NCBI GenBank assembly: GCA_961205875.1
Contig: OY540821.1
Location: 434,001-498,000, forward strand
Origin: Sialis fuliginosa
Lineage: Eukaryota; Arthropoda; Insecta; Megaloptera; Sialidae
Length of the DNA stretch: 64,000 bases
Reading direction: 5' to 3'
This document shows positions 10,801 through 20,689 of the stretch, one piece after another. The position numbers and the translations under genes are program-made. Under the pieces are notes generated by a model. That model did not search any database and was not told where the DNA came from. It saw nothing but the letters and a program-made list of their open reading frames with translations. Numbering within the stretch: position 1 is the stretch's first letter; each line of letters opens with the position of its first letter.

Positions 10801-11436
10801 TATAATAAAAATATGTTTTATTTCTTACAAAGACTCATCTTTTAACTAGATTTTAAATTTTGTAATTTGTTTTGAACAATAATGAAAGTTAATCGAGAAT
10901 AATGTATTTAGGGCAACAATCCGAAAAAGCAAAAATCAGTTCAGAAAAACCTAAATAACTTTTTTGTTTCAATATGTACGAGGAAGTATATATACATGAT
11001 TTGAAAGGAACTAAAAAACCCTATAATTTGAGATAAACAAAATTGCTTTACAATGGTGTGCCCAATCAATTTTTTTCTTGAAAATATAAATTTTGGCGGT
11101 AATTTTTAATATTTTAAAATCAAATTTGGTAAGTTTATTTAAGATCATGAGAAGTACATTTCCCCTTATTTTCATCAAAATATTCATATTTGTTGCAAAG
11201 TAATTGAGAAAAAATTAAAATTCTGTTTTAAGCGCAGTATGTAATTTTTTTTGAGGTTAGAAATTAAGTTATAGTATTCAGCGATTCCTAAAATAACAAG
11301 AGTAATGTATTGATTCGTTTATAAATCGGACTATTGATATCTGTATGCAAAAAGTTTATGGATTTTTATTTTTCATCGAAAAATCATTTTCTCCTGAAAT
11401 AATCGTTAGTCAAACAATTTTACGAACGTGATTATG
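10801..11436. other. Gene-free AT-rich stretch
   Basis: Nothing supported. Only short open frames. Confidence 0.4.
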
Positions 11437-12040
11437 TAGGTGTAATGATGCCAGGTCAAAAAGACACAAAATCGTTGAAATTTGATGGAAAAAAGAGCAT
11501 TCTTCAAAAAAGATTAATATTTAGGAATCTCAAAGCAGTCTATAAACAATTCATATGTAAAAATGTAGGGATTAAAATAAGTTCTGGTGGAACGCACAAT
11601 GTTTGTTTGTGTTTTATTAATGAAAATATAGTATGGTAAAACGTTGGGTAAAAAGAAAAAAAAATTGATCTTTTTTCATAACACTGAGATTCTCGTTGTT
11701 TTCAGGTAGTCAATTGGTTAAATTAATGAAAAACAACAATTATCATATGGTGCATTATGAAGATACGTTGCTGCATTTTGTAAGTCAAAATCCTAAGAAA
11801 GAATGTTTTTTTTTTTGGAAAATGTAAGACTTGTCCAAGTAACAATCAAATATCCAAACCAATTTCCGAAGTTTTTAAAAAGAATAGAGTCAAAAACATT
11901 ACGCACAAATAATGGGTAACAAAACCGAAAACAAGTTTGGAAAAAATAACAGTAACATCAGAAGAGTTTGTTCAAAGTTTTTGCAAAGCTTCAACATTCT
12001 TTTATCGCCAAAAAACAAGCTTCGCATATTAAGAATTAAA
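11437..12040 (+). pseudogene. TE-associated protein of uncharacterised family, decayed
   Basis: Frame 11445-11638 reads MMPGQKDTKSLKFDGKKSIL... and ends with SSGGTHNVCLCFINENI. The PGxKD...QKRL...GTHxVCVC pattern is one I associate with an uncharacterised repeated protein family of insect and cnidarian genomes. Later decayed pieces (YHMVHYEDTLLHFVSQNP, SFNILLSPKNKLRI) fit the same protein in shifted frames. Multiple stops and frameshifts make it non-functional. The family name and biochemical role are unknown to me. Confidence 0.4.
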
Positions 12041-12460
12041 AATAAAAATTAGAAAAAAAAAATTTCAAACTATTACAGTATTTTCCAGTTATCACAAAGT
12101 ATTCCACGGCTAAAAAGCTTGTGGCATTCATTTAATATTTAATGTAATATTTAGAAATAGAAAAAATGTCTAAAAGGTCAACAAAGAAAAAACTTATACC
12201 AATTATTAAAGTAATGTACCAAATAAACCTGGGATTTAATGTAATGGTTTGAAATATTAATGTAAAATAGAAATTAATCTGGAATTTAATGTAAAATTAG
12301 GAAATATTAATATAATATTAATAAAAGTAGACAAGGTAATCTTTTCTTTCTTTTATTTTGAATCTAAAGCTACAGTTTCTTAGGAGAGTGATACCGTTAT
12401 CTAACGGTTGTAATGTAGCGGTAGTATGTCACATTACATAATGAGAAGATTAACAACTTC
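12041..12460. repeat. Degenerate AT-rich short repeats
   Basis: Motifs such as AATTTAATGTAA and GAAATATTAATGTAA recur at about 12135-12310, a degenerate tandem tract. No gene. Confidence 0.45.
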
Positions 12461-12888
12461 AAGAGCATCCTGAAAAAAGAGAGAACTTTATGGAAAATGA
12501 AAACCCTGAGCCAGAAGAAGTACATGACTGTAAGACAACTAAAAAAAATGAATGTATATTTTTGATAGTGTAATATATTCTTTATTCTCTATACTAGAGG
12601 ATGAACGCGACTTTTTTGTTCCGGAAGACTTGGAGTTGGTTAGCTGGCAGGAAGCTTATTGAGTTGATGATCATCTTGATCTTCCATATGTCTAAGTTAA
12701 TCCCAATTATCTGGAAGTAAATCTTCATAATGAATAAACAATTTGTGTTGTGTGCAAGGACAATACCAGATCTCATGCACTTGTACCTTGTGGTCACAAA
12801 GTGCTTCGTGGAGATTGTGTGACCCAGTTATTAAATAAACTTTGTCCCTTGTATAATAGCGAATTTACCGTTGTAGTCCGTATTTGCT
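12461..12888 (+). pseudogene. RING-finger protein C-terminal fragment
   Basis: After an acidic segment (LEDERDFFVPEDLELVSWQE, preceded by an AG acceptor-like site near 12596), the frame from 12744 reads CVVCKDNTRSHALVPCGHKV, then GDCV and LCPLYN. This is C-x2-C...C-x-H...C-x2-C...C-P-x-x, a RING-type zinc finger with the last Cys replaced by Tyr. RING domains are usually E3 ubiquitin ligase modules, but this one sits amid TEs, has internal stops upstream, and lacks a final ligand. At about 12888 it switches into BEL integrase. A second copy of the RING tail follows that insertion. Confidence 0.65.
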
Positions 12889-13468
12889 GCTCTCAATCGT
12901 TTCATAGCTCGCAGAGGTATCTGTGCAAATATATACTCTGATAACGGTACTAACTTCGTAGGAGCCAATAACGAATTAACAAATTACTCGAGATTTTGAA
13001 ATCTGAAAAGTTCAAATCACAATTAATTATTTTACAAATAAGGGCCTTAACTGGCATTTTATACCTCTCCGCTCTCCTCACTTTGGAGGATTATGGGAAA
13101 CGTCAGTACGTTCAATAAAATTTCATTTACGTCGTACCATAGGTACAATGATCCTCACTTACGAGGAATTAATTACATTAACTACATAAATCGAGGCTTG
13201 CTGCTTAAATTCCTGTCCTTTAACACCTATATCATCAGACCCTAACGACCTAAATGCACTTACCCCTGGGTATTTTTTAATCGAAGATTTGCCAACACCC
13301 AACGTAACTGAACCTCCAGCGAACAAACTAGATCGATAGAAATTGCAATATATGCTCAACCATTTTTGGAAACGATGGCAGATGGAATACCTTCATACCT
13401 TGCAGCACCGACACAAGTGGCAGTTTAACCAACCCAATGTCTACCTCGGAGCCCTGGTTGCAATAAAA
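12889..13468 (+). pseudogene. BEL/Pao integrase C-terminal half
   Basis: Shifted frames give NRFIARRGICANIYSDNGTN, then FVGANNELT, WHFIPLRSPHFGGLWE, and TYEELIT, IEACLN, PLTPISSDPNDLNALTPGYF. These are the BEL/Pao integrase core (SDNGTNFVGA carries a catalytic Asp), the PPxxPHFGGLWE block with the catalytic Glu, and the LTPGHFL block. Frameshifts and stops lie near 12990, 13190 and 13337. The tail MLNHFWKRWQMEYLHTLQ is also typical. Both flanks are RING-finger sequence. No LTR is visible. Confidence 0.85.
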
Positions 13469-13549
13469 GATTGTGTGACCCAGTTATTAAATAAACGTTG
13501 TCTCTTTTATAATACCGAATTTACCTTTGTAGTCCGCATTTGGGAATAG
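13469..13549 (+). pseudogene. Second copy of the RING-finger tail
   Basis: GATTGTGTGACCCAGTTATT at 13469 repeats 12813. The frame reads DCVTQLLNKRCLFYNTEF...VVRIWE and stops, giving the natural C-terminus of the RING protein. It differs at several residues from the first copy, so this is not a simple short TSD of the BEL fragment. Confidence 0.6.
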
Positions 13550-13621
13550 TTTTTTTTTTCAAATTTATAAAGAACCCCTTATTATTTAATATTTATAAGA
13601 AAGACTGCGGCAGGAAAGCAT

Positions 13622-13669
13622 GCGGAAGCGGTTAGAGTGTTTAAATAATGATTTAAACCACTGCAAAAA
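13622..13669. repeat. ~48-bp direct repeat, copy 1
   Basis: GCGGAAGCGGTTAGAGTGTT...AAACCACTGCAAAA recurs at 13775-13822 (offset about 153 bp) with a few substitutions. Each copy contains the palindromic core TTTAAATAATNATTTAAA. No gene. Confidence 0.7.
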
Positions 13670-13774
13670 TAAATCTTAATCTGTACATTTTTCTCTAGGT
13701 GTAAGGCCTGGAAAAACTGAAGATCAAGGGACAAAAAAAAATTATTTATAACAAAAACTCTGGTGCGCAATCAC

Positions 13775-13822
13775 GCGGAAGCGATTAAAGGGTTTAAATA
13801 ATTATTTAAACCACTGCTAAAA
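13775..13822. repeat. ~48-bp direct repeat, copy 2
   Basis: Second copy of the repeat at 13622-13669. The palindromic core is intact. Confidence 0.7.
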
Positions 13823-13875
13823 TTTCCTCGTACGTGCGGTTCTGACAAAATATTTTCCCAATAAAATACAATTGA

Positions 13876-14032
13876 GTGTCGATGGGCTTTACTGATCGCA
13901 GTATCGCAAACGTTCGTGAATGCATTGGTCTGCAGGACTACCTACAGAAGTGCTACGATCTTGTAGTTCGAGGTGGCACTTTGCTGCCGTCATCGTATAT
14001 ACGATTGGATGTATCCCACTTAAGGGGAACCA
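13876..14032 (+). pseudogene. TE protein fragment with YIRLDVSHL motif
   Basis: Frame MSMGFTDRSIANVRECIGLQ... ends SSYIRLDVSHL then runs out. The (C/Y)xRxDVSHxxK pattern occurs in an uncharacterised group of insect TE proteins. The segment is GC-richer than its surroundings. I recognise the motif but not a named family. It is probably a fragment of a DDE-type transposase (D in DVSH), which is inference. Confidence 0.4.
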
Positions 14033-15048
14033 CTAGTGTGAAATTTTCAAAAAATCGTTTTTTTTTTGTATTTTTTGATTGTATGTTTCCTTTAACATTA
14101 ACTACGAATTAACACAAAAATTACATTTCTTTCTTTATAATTATTTACGTTTTAATTGCCTAAATATTAATGAACACTTAATTTGCACCTCAAAAAACTG
14201 TCCATAAAATCGTTATATTTTTATGGAATTTATTTTTTGGATCCCAGATAGAATCTTGCATGTGGTAAAGCTCCAGAAATCTTAAAATCGCTTCGTTTGT
14301 TCAATCCATAATTGATAGTAAAATAAGTAAAATTAAATTCAACTGTAAATAACAAAATATAATTATAAGTATATATGAAACATACTTTGAAGAATTCTTT
14401 TACGGGAAATGAATTTGTTTTGACCGGATTGGCCACTGTGGTAATTACTCGAAAAGTGAACTGTATGGTTATAATAACACTTATCTGAAAGAATATTTTG
14501 GCACATACCTTTGAAACTCCGGTGAAATCTCAACCGATACCTGCGATGGATTCAGCTTCGGCGTGACGGGTAAATTTTAGGTCAAATGGAGGTTAGGATC
14601 GTCACATTTTATGCAGGAATCTGCAATATCTGTCAAAACAGAAATATTGAAAATTATGTAGTTTAATAATTTAATACATAATTAATAACCTCGATTATTC
14701 AAAATATACGAAAGAAACAAACTGTCGACACTGCCACAGCAAACTGTACACACGTTTTGACGACTCTTGACGATTGCCAATTGATGCCAATAATGGAAAA
14801 AACACGTTAAATTCAAACTTGTTTATTGTTTGCAATAAATTCTAAATATTCTAATAATCAAATATAATCAATACAACAATACATTAAATCAAATAATAAA
14901 CATTATTTAAACATAAGAAGCAAAATACATAACATCGTTTTTTATTTATCGATATTTTTCTACAAATCACTCATTACAGAAAAATTCTAATAACCTATAA
15001 ATATGCGGAAGATTATCGAAGTATTTAATTATTAATAAAAATATAAAG
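14033..15048. other. Gene-free stretch
   Basis: No supported gene. Moderately AT-rich, with an open frame on the minus strand at 14230-14436 that has no motif. Confidence 0.4.
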
Positions 15049-15129
15049 CAGGGCTTCGAACTGAAAACCGGAAAAACCGTTATTTTTTGCCGGAACGAAA
15101 ACCGGAACAGAACCGAAATAAAAATATCG
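15049..15129. mobile_element. hAT-type terminal fragment
   Basis: CAGGGCTTCGAACTGAAAAC, followed by repeated AAAACCGGAA motifs, is the familiar terminus of a hAT group (CAGGG-TT-AACCGAAAACCGG). The opposite end of a related hAT (TAGGGCATACAAAAACCCGG) lies at 23549. Here only one end is present because a Penelope-like element begins at about 15130. Confidence 0.5.
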
Positions 15130-15170
15130 GTTAAACTAAAATATACACCTTAACCACAATAAAACAATGT

Positions 15171-15216
15171 CACTCGACACGTGTTTCGACTTCACAAGAA
15201 GTCCTCATCAGGAGCC
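15171..15216 (-). ncRNA. Hammerhead ribozyme motif (minus strand)
   Basis: Mirror copy of the motif at 15252-15297 with the same core: CTGATGAG, stem II GACTTC/GAAGTC with TTGT loop, GAAA, then ACACGTGTC. All core positions are present on the minus strand. Confidence 0.7.
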
Positions 15217-15251
15217 TAAAAGTTGATAAAAGTTCCAGTCTGGAACTTTTA

Positions 15252-15297
15252 GGCTCCTGATGAGGACTTCTTGTGAAGTCGAAACACGTGTCGAGTG
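15252..15297 (+). ncRNA. Hammerhead ribozyme motif (plus strand)
   Basis: Core CTGATGAG at 15257-15264. Stem II is GACTTC-TTGT-GAAGTC (15265-15280). GAAA is at 15281-15284. A minimal stem III ACAC/GTGT has no loop, then C at 15292 is the cleavage-site nucleotide (GUC). Stem I forms from GGCTC (15252-15256) and GAGT (15293-). The very short palindromic stem III is typical of retroelement hammerheads, which may need dimers to cleave efficiently. Confidence 0.75.
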
Positions 15298-15508
15298 ACA
15301 TTGTTTTATTGTAGTTAAGGTGTATATTTTAGTTTAAGTGACTAGAAACCACAGTTTCTCCGTTTTTCCAGTAGTCCGCCTATTTTGTTAAACTGAATAC
15401 TCTCTAATTCGCGATAAAATTTCGCTGTCAAGTCTAGTTTGATGTTTAGTAATTCGGTTTTCTCGACTACCATGATAATTGCTATGTAGGAATAAATCTA
15501 TTTTAGTA

Positions 15509-15570
15509 TACAGGGTGTATTTTTTAACATGAAACTTTCAAATATCTCGAAAAATACTCTACGGAAAAAA
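15509..15570. mobile_element. Terminus of a TACAGGGTG-type mariner-like element
   Basis: TACAGGGTGTATTTTTTAAC at 15509 is the common insect Tc1/mariner-like end. The element is interrupted by a second PLE copy: TACGGAAAAAA at 15560-15570 is repeated at 15684-15694. Its far end is not identified. Confidence 0.5.
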
Positions 15571-15683
15571 CTAAAAATATACACCTTAACCACAATAAAA
15601 CAGTGACATTGTTTTATTGTGGTTAAGGTGTATATTGTTAGTTTAAGTCACTAGAAACCACAGTTTCTCCGTTTTTCCGGTAG
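15571..15683. mobile_element. Short Penelope-like copy with 11-bp TSD
   Basis: 113 bp homologous to the outer parts of the PLE at 15131-15386: inverted ATATACACCTTAACCACAAT, then the unique end ...CACAGTTTCTCCGTTTTTCC. The hammerhead centre is deleted. TACGGAAAAAA flanks both sides (15560-15570 and 15684-15694), which shows how the element inserts. Confidence 0.65.
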
Positions 15684-15929
15684 TACGGAAAAAATGTCAA
15701 TTATCAAAATTTAATCATTCCGCGGGGGAAATACATTAGTGCAAAAAAATAGTCCCCCACCCCCCTCTTTGTAGGTGTGGCGAGGATAACTTTGAATCTA
15801 AAATAGGAACCTCAATTTTTTATTGCCGATACGAATTCTACGGCTAAAAGTACGTACGATTTGACTGAAATATTTTGTATGATTCATGATGGCGCTGTAA
15901 TCGACGAAATTTATTTTTTTCGATTTCTT

Positions 15930-16442
15930 CTACTAATAAGAACATATGCCTACGATTCTGCAATACGTTTGAAATAAAAGGTTTATTAATATACATAAAT
16001 GGCTGGTGAATATAAACTAATTTGAGCTTCAAATAAGTGTTCAAAATGATGAACTTCGACTTCAATGTACTTATTAATCCGCATTTCAAATGACTGTACA
16101 CAACTGAGAAGTATGTCTTCTTGAATTTCAGCACACGCATTTCTGATTCGTTCAATTTATTCTCACGTGTTGTTGGTTTTTGTTTGTAAACTTTCTCTTG
16201 GAGATAGCCCCACAAAAAGAAATCTGACGAAGTAAGATCTGGTGATCTGGCAGGCCAATTTATCGGACCAGCTCTACCGATCCAGCAACCATTGAAATCA
16301 CGATCAAGTACTTCACGTGCTACCATCGAATAGTGTGCTGGACAACCATCATGTTCTGTCGCACTTCTAACAATAAGCTTAAGTCTTCAAGTAAAGTTGG
16401 CAGTTCATTTTCCAAAAGTCTCGGTACATTTGACCATTCAAG
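15930..16442 (-). pseudogene. DD41D (rosa-type) mariner transposase, C-terminal half
   Basis: Minus strand reads LENELPTLLEDLSLLVRS, then HDGCPAHYS, LDRDFNGCWIGRAGPINWPA, RSPDLTSSDFFLWGYLQEKV, and after a frameshift ACAEIQEDIL, RINKYIEVEVHHFEHLF. HDG carries the second catalytic Asp and SSDFF the third, with 41 residues between them by my count. That matches the DD41D mariner clade rather than DD34D. The N-terminal HTH half is absent. Two other copies of the same group occur (35003-35740 and 45538-46330), also on the minus strand. Confidence 0.8.
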
Positions 16443-16448
16443 TTGCCT

Positions 16449-16506
16449 CAGTGGCGTAGATACGAGGGGGATCAAGGGGATCAATCCCCCCCCCCCATGA
16501 GTCTAC
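16449..16506. mobile_element. hAT MITE terminus (CAGTGGCGTAGATA)
   Basis: CAGTGGCGTAGATACGAGGG, then a C-tract and ATGAGTCTAC, is nearly identical to the reverse complement of the right end of the hAT MITE at 26721-27154. The partner terminus here was not found. Confidence 0.6.
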
Positions 16507-18950
16507 GAAAATTATAAATTGATCAAAAGAATTTATAATACTACACGAATTTAGTTGCCAGATTTCTAAAATGCTCCGGCGGGGCAGTCTCGGACCGATC
16601 TGTTTTAAAACATGGTTTCCTCATAAGTCAGGACAGAGTTACCAAGAACTCGATATAAATGGTATTTTGTACCTTTTATATTTGATTCCTACAATCCACC
16701 GAAGTACGGTGAAGCAGCAGTATTAAATTTCCATGATATTTTATGTGCAATAAAAAATTAATTATTTTTTTATTTTGAATTTTGATTGAATAAACTTTCA
16801 AAGACTTGTTTTAAATGATTATTTGCGCCATGAAAATTTGTATAATAGTCACTGTATACTGTACTAATCTTAACACGAGCTATGAATCGTTTAAATGCTT
16901 ATAAAAATGTATCCGTAGAAAGATACAAAACGAGTTCGAGATGAACAGATTTTGTGACCATACATATAAACAATGCAATAGGTATCATTTTAAATAATGA
17001 AATGTTAAAAAGATTCTAAAAAATGTATTTATTTTTATATTAAAAGCGAGATTAATACGATTTTTGTTAAAATAAAAACGCAAAATACAGCAATCATCCA
17101 TGTTTTATAAAACACCAGTCAGAGTGGATAACGTCACGGCTACGTAAACGTCATTTTTGTTTCATTAATATCTGCACTGTTTATAAATTATTTTGTGGTT
17201 TCAAATTATCAAATTGGTCAGTTTTGTGTTACCAAAAGTAAAACCGATGGAACAAGGATTTATTATAGTTGACAAGGAATGTTTACGTAAGTGTGACGTC
17301 AAAAATGCGCCATGACACCTGCTAGCATTTTGGCGTCAAATTCAAAATTAGTTTTAAAAGGGTCAATTTTTGTGATTAAACCTTTATTTTCTGCAGAAAT
17401 AAGCATTTTTTTGGAAATAAAAGACACGTAAGATCATCATAAAATAGTTTTTAAAAATTAGGCATCATGCCTATTGTTTGCAGTGCCTTACGTATACGTG
17501 ATTGGCGTATGTATATTGGTCCCGCAAAGTAATTTCCGCAATTTTGATATAACTGCGACATTGAAACTCTAACAGGATGTAGCGCTGCCATTAATTGCTG
17601 CGAGCCAATATTTTTAAAACATTTTTATAACATATCTCCATAGACTTCAGAAAACTGGTTTGATAGAACCCAATTTAAAATCAACTATTTGCAACTATTT
17701 TACCTTTCCAACTATTTGCCTTTTTTTATCCAACGTTAAAAATTTTGTATTGAAAAAAAAGTCAGAAAGACAAAGTTTGAAATAATTCTAATTATTAATA
17801 TTGATTTTTTTCAAAAAAATAAAAAATATTCATGTTTATAGATAATAAACATAATATATATTTCTTGTGATTTCCTAATAAGTTTGTAATTTTTTATTCA
17901 TACAATTCTTTGTAAATTATTTTAGTTTTATATATTTTTATAAATAATTTTGTCTTTTATACAGATTTTTTTTAATAGATATTTATGTTGTGTTTTTACA
18001 TATTTATTTGTTTAATATTTTTAGCTTCTAAAATCTATCTAGAATCGATCATAACATGTTTTCCTCGACAATTTCGGATTTGACACTTTTTACTAATACG
18101 TTGATTTCACTAATTTATTGACTAAATCGAGAAAAAAATGTATTATTGTAAAAAAATTGTAACTATTTCACAACTATTTTGAATAAAAAAATCTATTTGC
18201 TAACTATTTTACAGAAAAAAAATCAACTATATAGTAACTATTTCATTTAAAATAACAACTATTTTTCCAATCTCTAACGATAACATATGTACATATAATA
18301 CAACAATTTATTACTGTTTTATTTCTCGTATATCTCCCATTCAGAAGGTTCATACAGTGGGTTTTTAAACCTTTTTGTCCTAGGTTGGCGATCGTGCCAT
18401 GGCAGCCCTATTTACACGTCAAAAACGATATAAAAACCCACCGACTAGTAAGCATCTAGTAATACTTACCACATTTGCTCTAAAAAAAGTTTTATCTATT
18501 GAAGCATATAAGGTACTGGCACTAGTATTGGATCATACCCCAATGTTGGATTCTTGTTTAATTAAATGTACGCAATTAGAAATTGTTGTTATTTGATTAC
18601 TGCTATTACTGAATCTTAACTGTAAAACAGCTTAATTTGACGATAATCGGCCAATGAGTGTCATAGTGGTGGATATGTTAGTTAAATTGATTTAATAATG
18701 AGATACTTGTTTTATTAGTAACATGAGTTCATATGAAAATTACGAAAAAGTAGCGGTGCCATTACTTCGATGTTTGCAATTTTTTCATGAATACAAATAA
18801 AAATCTATGCAAAATTTAACATTTTCTATTTTGTATATTACAAATAATGTAAATAAATGAAAACAATTTATACCACTTCTTTTTTTCATCAATCAAACAT
18901 TTTTTTTCTATAAAACCCGTCCTCTCGCGTCATCAGGGGGTCTCGCAAAT
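16507..18950. other. Gene-free AT-rich stretch
   Basis: No supported gene. AACTATTT recurs many times between 17680 and 18270. An inverted pair around ACGTCA/TGACGT occurs at about 17130-17310. A 65-codon frame at 18399-18593 (+) has no recognisable motif. Confidence 0.4.
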
Positions 18951-19190
18951 TCATTTTGCCCACATCAATTTTAGGTCTTGTGCCGCCACTGCTCCCATTG
19001 ACCAGTAACGAAGTCTTAACTTAGCTAAAACTAATTGCGGACCGGCATGTAAAAATTTTTTATGTTCATTTTCTATTATAAGATTAGTTATGTGATTTTT
19101 TGGTGGTAAGATTATTGGGTGCTTTTGCTTAATGTTAATCTTGGCATGATTATTTCTACTAAACTTGGACAACTCACCAGTAAGATGTTA
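18951..19190 (-). pseudogene. BEL/Pao pol fragment (integrase zinc-binding region)
   Basis: Minus strand reads QKHPIILPPKNHITNLIIEN, then EHKKFLHAGPQLVLAKLRLR and YWSM. This is the HPxxLPxxHxxTxLIxxxHxxxxHAGxQ..LxxLRxxYW block of BEL/Pao polyproteins, which contains the H-H part of the integrase zinc-binding domain. No start, core or LTR. Frame breaks at both ends. Confidence 0.75.
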
Positions 19191-19576
19191 TTGTTAAATT
19201 ATATATAGAAAGTTTTCGCATATAACACATAGAAGCTGCCAAGGAACGGGAGTTGTCAATACTTTTTGCAAATCGAAGCATGCAGTACATTTTTCGAGTC
19301 TTTTTTTTATTAATTTGATGATCTTCAAAATCTGTTTTTTGTCGCTCTTTTTCAATTTCTGAAAGATTCTTATAGTTTATGCATTTATCACAAGCATCTT
19401 TTCTTGAGATGTAAAAACTTAAATTAAATATATGTATGTATAATTAAATATTTCCCTGTAAAAATGATCAGAAACGGGTGTCTGATTTTTTTCTGATATC
19501 TAGAAATTGTACAAAGTACATTAAATGTGTCAGAAAAAAAAACAAAAAGTAAATATATAAATAGAGAACAATACTG

Positions 19577-20455
19577 TTACTGAAACAATTCGGCTATATT
19601 ATAGTGTGGATTTTCTTAGGCGGTTATTACACTATCAAAGAAATATGATAAAATTTCTTTGATCAAAAAAATATGAGTGTAATAAGTCAACCTTTATAAT
19701 ATTTCTATGATCATAGTTAATGACAGTCTCTTATATTTGATCAAAGTTTTTTGACATCAAAAACAAAATGGCGACTTCCAAGTTATCACTGACAGTTACA
19801 GTTATATAATTATTAATATATGAATATCAATAAAATCCAGTATTATATGATAATCTTCTTATTGATTATAAAAACCACAATACATATCAAACCTCGATCG
19901 CGTCAATTGACGAACATCCACGCACTGATATTCAAAAGGCACCAAAAAGAAGAAAATATCCCTATATAATATTGAGAAAATATTATCAAATATTTTATGT
20001 AGTGTAATAAAACAAAATCTCATATTTTATTAAAGAAATATGATCAAATCGTTGTCAAAGATCTTTAACATATTTATTTGATAGTGTAATAGTCGCCTAA
20101 TAAATATTCTTTTGGTTTCTTTTTGAATGGTTTAAGTGGTAGAATTTTTATTACCTCTGGTATTTTATTATATGTTTGAAACAATTATTTACAACACCAT
20201 TGTAAATTAAAGATTTTTTTGTTTGCTCTTGAATCAACTTATCTTTAAATCTGGTGTCATAAGAGTGGTCTAGAAAGTTATTTTCAAATAAATTTAAATT
20301 ACGTTTGACAAAAATTGCAGATTCGGTAATATATACATCAGTAACTGTAAGTATATTAAATTTTTTAAATAAAGATCGACAGTGATCCCTACTACCTGAG
20401 TTATTAATAATTCTTAAGCACCTTTTGTGTGTCTTTAAAATAGTTTCAGTTTTAC
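19577..20455 (-). pseudogene. Jockey/CR1-like LINE C-terminus with nested MITE
   Basis: Minus strand from 20455 reads KTETILKTHKRCLRIINNSG, then CRSLFKKFNILTVTDVYI, HSYDTRFKDKLIQEQTKKSL, and PFKKKPKEYLL. After the MITE at 19619-20097 it resumes ENPHYNIAELFQ and stop (TAA at 19577-19579). This is the post-RT region and natural C-terminus of a Jockey-like LINE, ending in the usual NPxYxxxEF style. There is one in-frame stop near 20170. 5'-truncated. Confidence 0.75.
19619..20097. mobile_element. 479-bp TA-flanked MITE within the LINE tail
   Basis: TA at 19617-19618 and 20098-20099. Ends GGCGGTTATTACACTATCAA / TTGATAGTGTAATAGTCGCC are inverted repeats that continue with AATATG motifs. No ORF. 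It separates the two halves of a LINE frame. TA duplication suggests Tc1/mariner-type mobilisation. Confidence 0.75.
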
Positions 20456-20689
20456 AAGAATACTAATGTTCCATATGCATTCTGTAATGTTCCGGTTCCT
20501 AGGGTATGATATAATAATCATTGATGTCAACTCAAAATCTAGATTTCCCGCAATTACAAAATAAATTATTAGAATACGAATTATTATTAAAGTTTGTGGA
20601 TTTGTGAAATAAAAAAGTGAGAATATTTCATGAACTGAATTTATTTTATTGTTGAAAAATTTCATAAACTCAAAAAAAATACACATATA

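Larger units (their letters stand above)
15131..15386. mobile_element. Penelope-like (PLE) fragment, head-to-head, with two hammerhead ribozymes
   Basis: A palindromic ~200-bp unit: ACTAAAATATACACCTTAAC...GTTAAGGTGTATATTTTAGT around a short spacer (15221-15240), followed by a unique 3' stretch ending at TTTTTCCAGTAGTCC. Each arm contains a hammerhead ribozyme. Hammerheads are known in pLTRs of Penelope-like elements, which also tend to carry inverted 5' extensions. A possible GTTAAACT TSD (15130-15137 / 15387-15394) is ambiguous because the element shares that sequence. A second, shorter copy lies at 15571-15683. Confidence 0.65.
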
